This document shows, piece by piece, positions 48,888-49,931 of a DNA stretch of 49,931 nt. Origin of the DNA: an uncultured Oscillospiraceae bacterium. GTDB lineage: Bacteria; Bacillota; Clostridia; Oscillospirales; Ruminococcaceae. The stretch lies in NCBI GenBank assembly GCA_902490585.1, contig CABUEI010000014.1, positions 1-49,931 on the forward strand, in the 5' to 3' direction. The notes beneath the pieces are model-generated. The model did not search any database. It was not told the origin of the DNA and saw nothing but the letters and a program-made list of their open reading frames with translations. Made by a program: the position numbers and the translations under genes. Each line of letters opens with the position of its first letter. The stretch's first letter is position 1.

Positions 48888-49831
48888 TGGAGATTCTTCA
48901 TCAGATAGGTCTGTTTTTACAGACCGCCATTCAGACAGGTACTCCGATACTGTTTGCCATTGTCGGCGGTATACTTTGTGAAAAGGTAGGTCATATGAAC
49001 CTCGGTGTCGAGGGTATGATGCTTATGGGTGCGTCGCTCGGCTTCGCAGTTGCGTGTGCTACGGGAAACCCTCTGCTCGCTATGCTGGCGGCAGGTGCTG
49101 CGGGTGCGGCAGGTGCGCTGATATACGCCTTTATAACCGTCACGCTCAGAGGAAATCAGGTCGTTACCGGTCTTGTGCTGACCATATTCGGTACGGGCGT
49201 TTCCGGTCTTATAGGCGGCTGGGTATCAAGCGAACTGATACCCCAGTCGATAAGCTCGGCATTCCGCCCTGTAGAAATACCGCTTTTAAGCAAGATACCC
49301 GTTCTCGGCGAGGCTGTTTTCTCACAGGATATATATGTATGGCTCGGACTTGTCATAGCCGTGATTGCGTATTTCTACCTCAACAAGACAAAGCTCGGAC
49401 TTTATGTAAGGGCGATTGGCGAAAATCCCGGTGCGGCTGATGCTTCGGGCATAAATGTTACGCTCCATAAATATATAAATATTCTGCTCGGCGGTTTCCT
49501 TTGCGGACTGGGAGGAGCGTATCTGTCAACCGCATTCCTCACTACATGGCAGGATAACGTTACAGCAGGTGCGGGCTGGATTGCCGTTGCACTCATCATA
49601 TTCAGTACATGGAATCCGCTAAAGGCTATTTTTGCGGCATATCTTTTCGGTATGCTCAGAGGTCTTAACTATAAGATGCAGGGTTGGGAGATACAGATAC
49701 CATCGCAGTTTTTAACAATGCTCCCCTATGTTGCTACTGTCATAGTGCTGATATTCATCGCAATGCGTAAGAAGAAAGAAAATCAGCCTCCCAAGGCGCT
49801 CGGCGAAGCGTACTTCAGAGAAGAAAGATAA
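48887..49831 (+). CDS. nucleoside ABC transporter permease 2
   Basis: 314 aa, about eight to ten membrane helices. Family blocks: TGTPILFAIVGGILCEKVGH, MNLGVEGMMLMGASLGFAVA, RGNQVVTGLVLTIFGTGVSG, LYVRAIGENPGAADASGINV and GGFLCGLGGAYLSTAF. It forms the channel with permease 1. The start overlaps the previous stop (TAATG), so it depends on translation through permease 1, which the amber codon would interrupt. Intact full length. Confidence 0.95.
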   Translation: MEILHQIGLFLQTAIQTGTPILFAIVGGILCEKVGHMNLGVEGMMLMGASLGFAVACATGNPLLAMLAAGAAGAAGALIYAFITVTLRGNQVVTGLVLTIFGTGVSGLIGGWVSSELIPQSISSAFRPVEIPLLSKIPVLGEAVFSQDIYVWLGLVIAVIAYFYLNKTKLGLYVRAIGENPGAADASGINVTLHKYINILLGGFLCGLGGAYLSTAFLTTWQDNVTAGAGWIAVALIIFSTWNPLKAIFAAYLFGMLRGLNYKMQGWEIQIPSQFLTMLPYVATVIVLIFIAMRKKKENQPPKALGEAYFREER

Positions 49832-49844
49832 GTGTTCAGATAAA

Positions 49845-49917
49845 AGCCGACTTTATCGTGACATGATAAGGTCGGCTCAGTCTGTCGAAAAAGCCAAGCG
49901 AAAATGCTTGGCTTTTT
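49845..49917 (+). terminator. tandem terminator after the nucleoside importer operon
   Basis: The first stem AGCCGACTTTATC/GATAAGGTCGGCT (49845-49877) has no T-run. The second stem AAAAAGCCAAGC/GCTTGGCTTTTT (49888-49917) ends in T's and is the likely terminator. Confidence 0.88.
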
Positions 49918-49931
49918 CATTGATATGTGGT

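Overview
The window reads as chromosomal DNA of a low-to-mid GC gut-type Clostridia, most likely Oscillospiraceae (a Ruminococcus or [Eubacterium] siraeum relative). This is an inference from family content: a GH130 mannoside phosphorylase, two FeoA proteins plus FeoB and a FeoB-associated Cys-rich peptide, a PhoP/PhoR-type pst operon, T-box control of cysE-cysS, a BMP-type nucleoside ABC importer, and consensus sigma-A promoters (TTGACA, 17 bp, TATAAT). No taxonomic search was possible. I see no tRNA, rRNA, CRISPR array or intact insertion sequence.

Layout. 1-1295: truncated sensor gene entering a GGDEF-like domain, with a structured leader. 1296-2311: gene-free, two 131-bp degenerate repeat units. 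2312-7444: lipoprotein, HPr, carboxynorspermidine decarboxylase with a sugar O-acetyltransferase, a compact type I toxin-antitoxin locus missed by ordinary gene calling, and a YhcC-like radical SAM protein. 7560-10713: small zinc-ribbon and hypothetical proteins with gene debris. 10873-13302: T-box, cysE, cysS. 13350-20453: six-gene operon of an SPFH/zinc-ribbon protein, a four-helix membrane protein, a large membrane-anchored coiled-coil protein, two paralogous coiled-coil proteins and a bactofilin-like beta-helix protein. 20494-27646: pstSCAB-phoU-phoP-phoR with a Pho box. 27774-30612: TPM-like zinc-ribbon membrane protein, small membrane protein, GH130 phosphorylase. 30880-34445: feo operon behind a tandem operator array. 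34639-36369: orphan ORF and rplJ-rplL with L10 leader. 36388-42667: polysaccharide deacetylase, membrane protein and MATE exporter operon; GH25 lysozyme; marR-MATE operon with clear operators. 42993-49917: FAD dehydrogenase, xpt and a purine-nucleoside-type ABC importer whose first permease carries an in-frame amber stop.

How the genes work together. Several units are self-contained homeostasis modules, each with readable control: phosphate (Pho box), iron (16-bp palindromes at 19-bp period), cysteine (T-box), drug efflux (MarR palindromes around its own promoter) and purine salvage (importer plus xpt). The least explained unit is the SPFH/zinc-ribbon/coiled-coil/beta-helix operon at 13350-20228. 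It looks like a membrane-associated scaffold or envelope-stress apparatus and is my main candidate for an undescribed system; its function is not evident from sequence.
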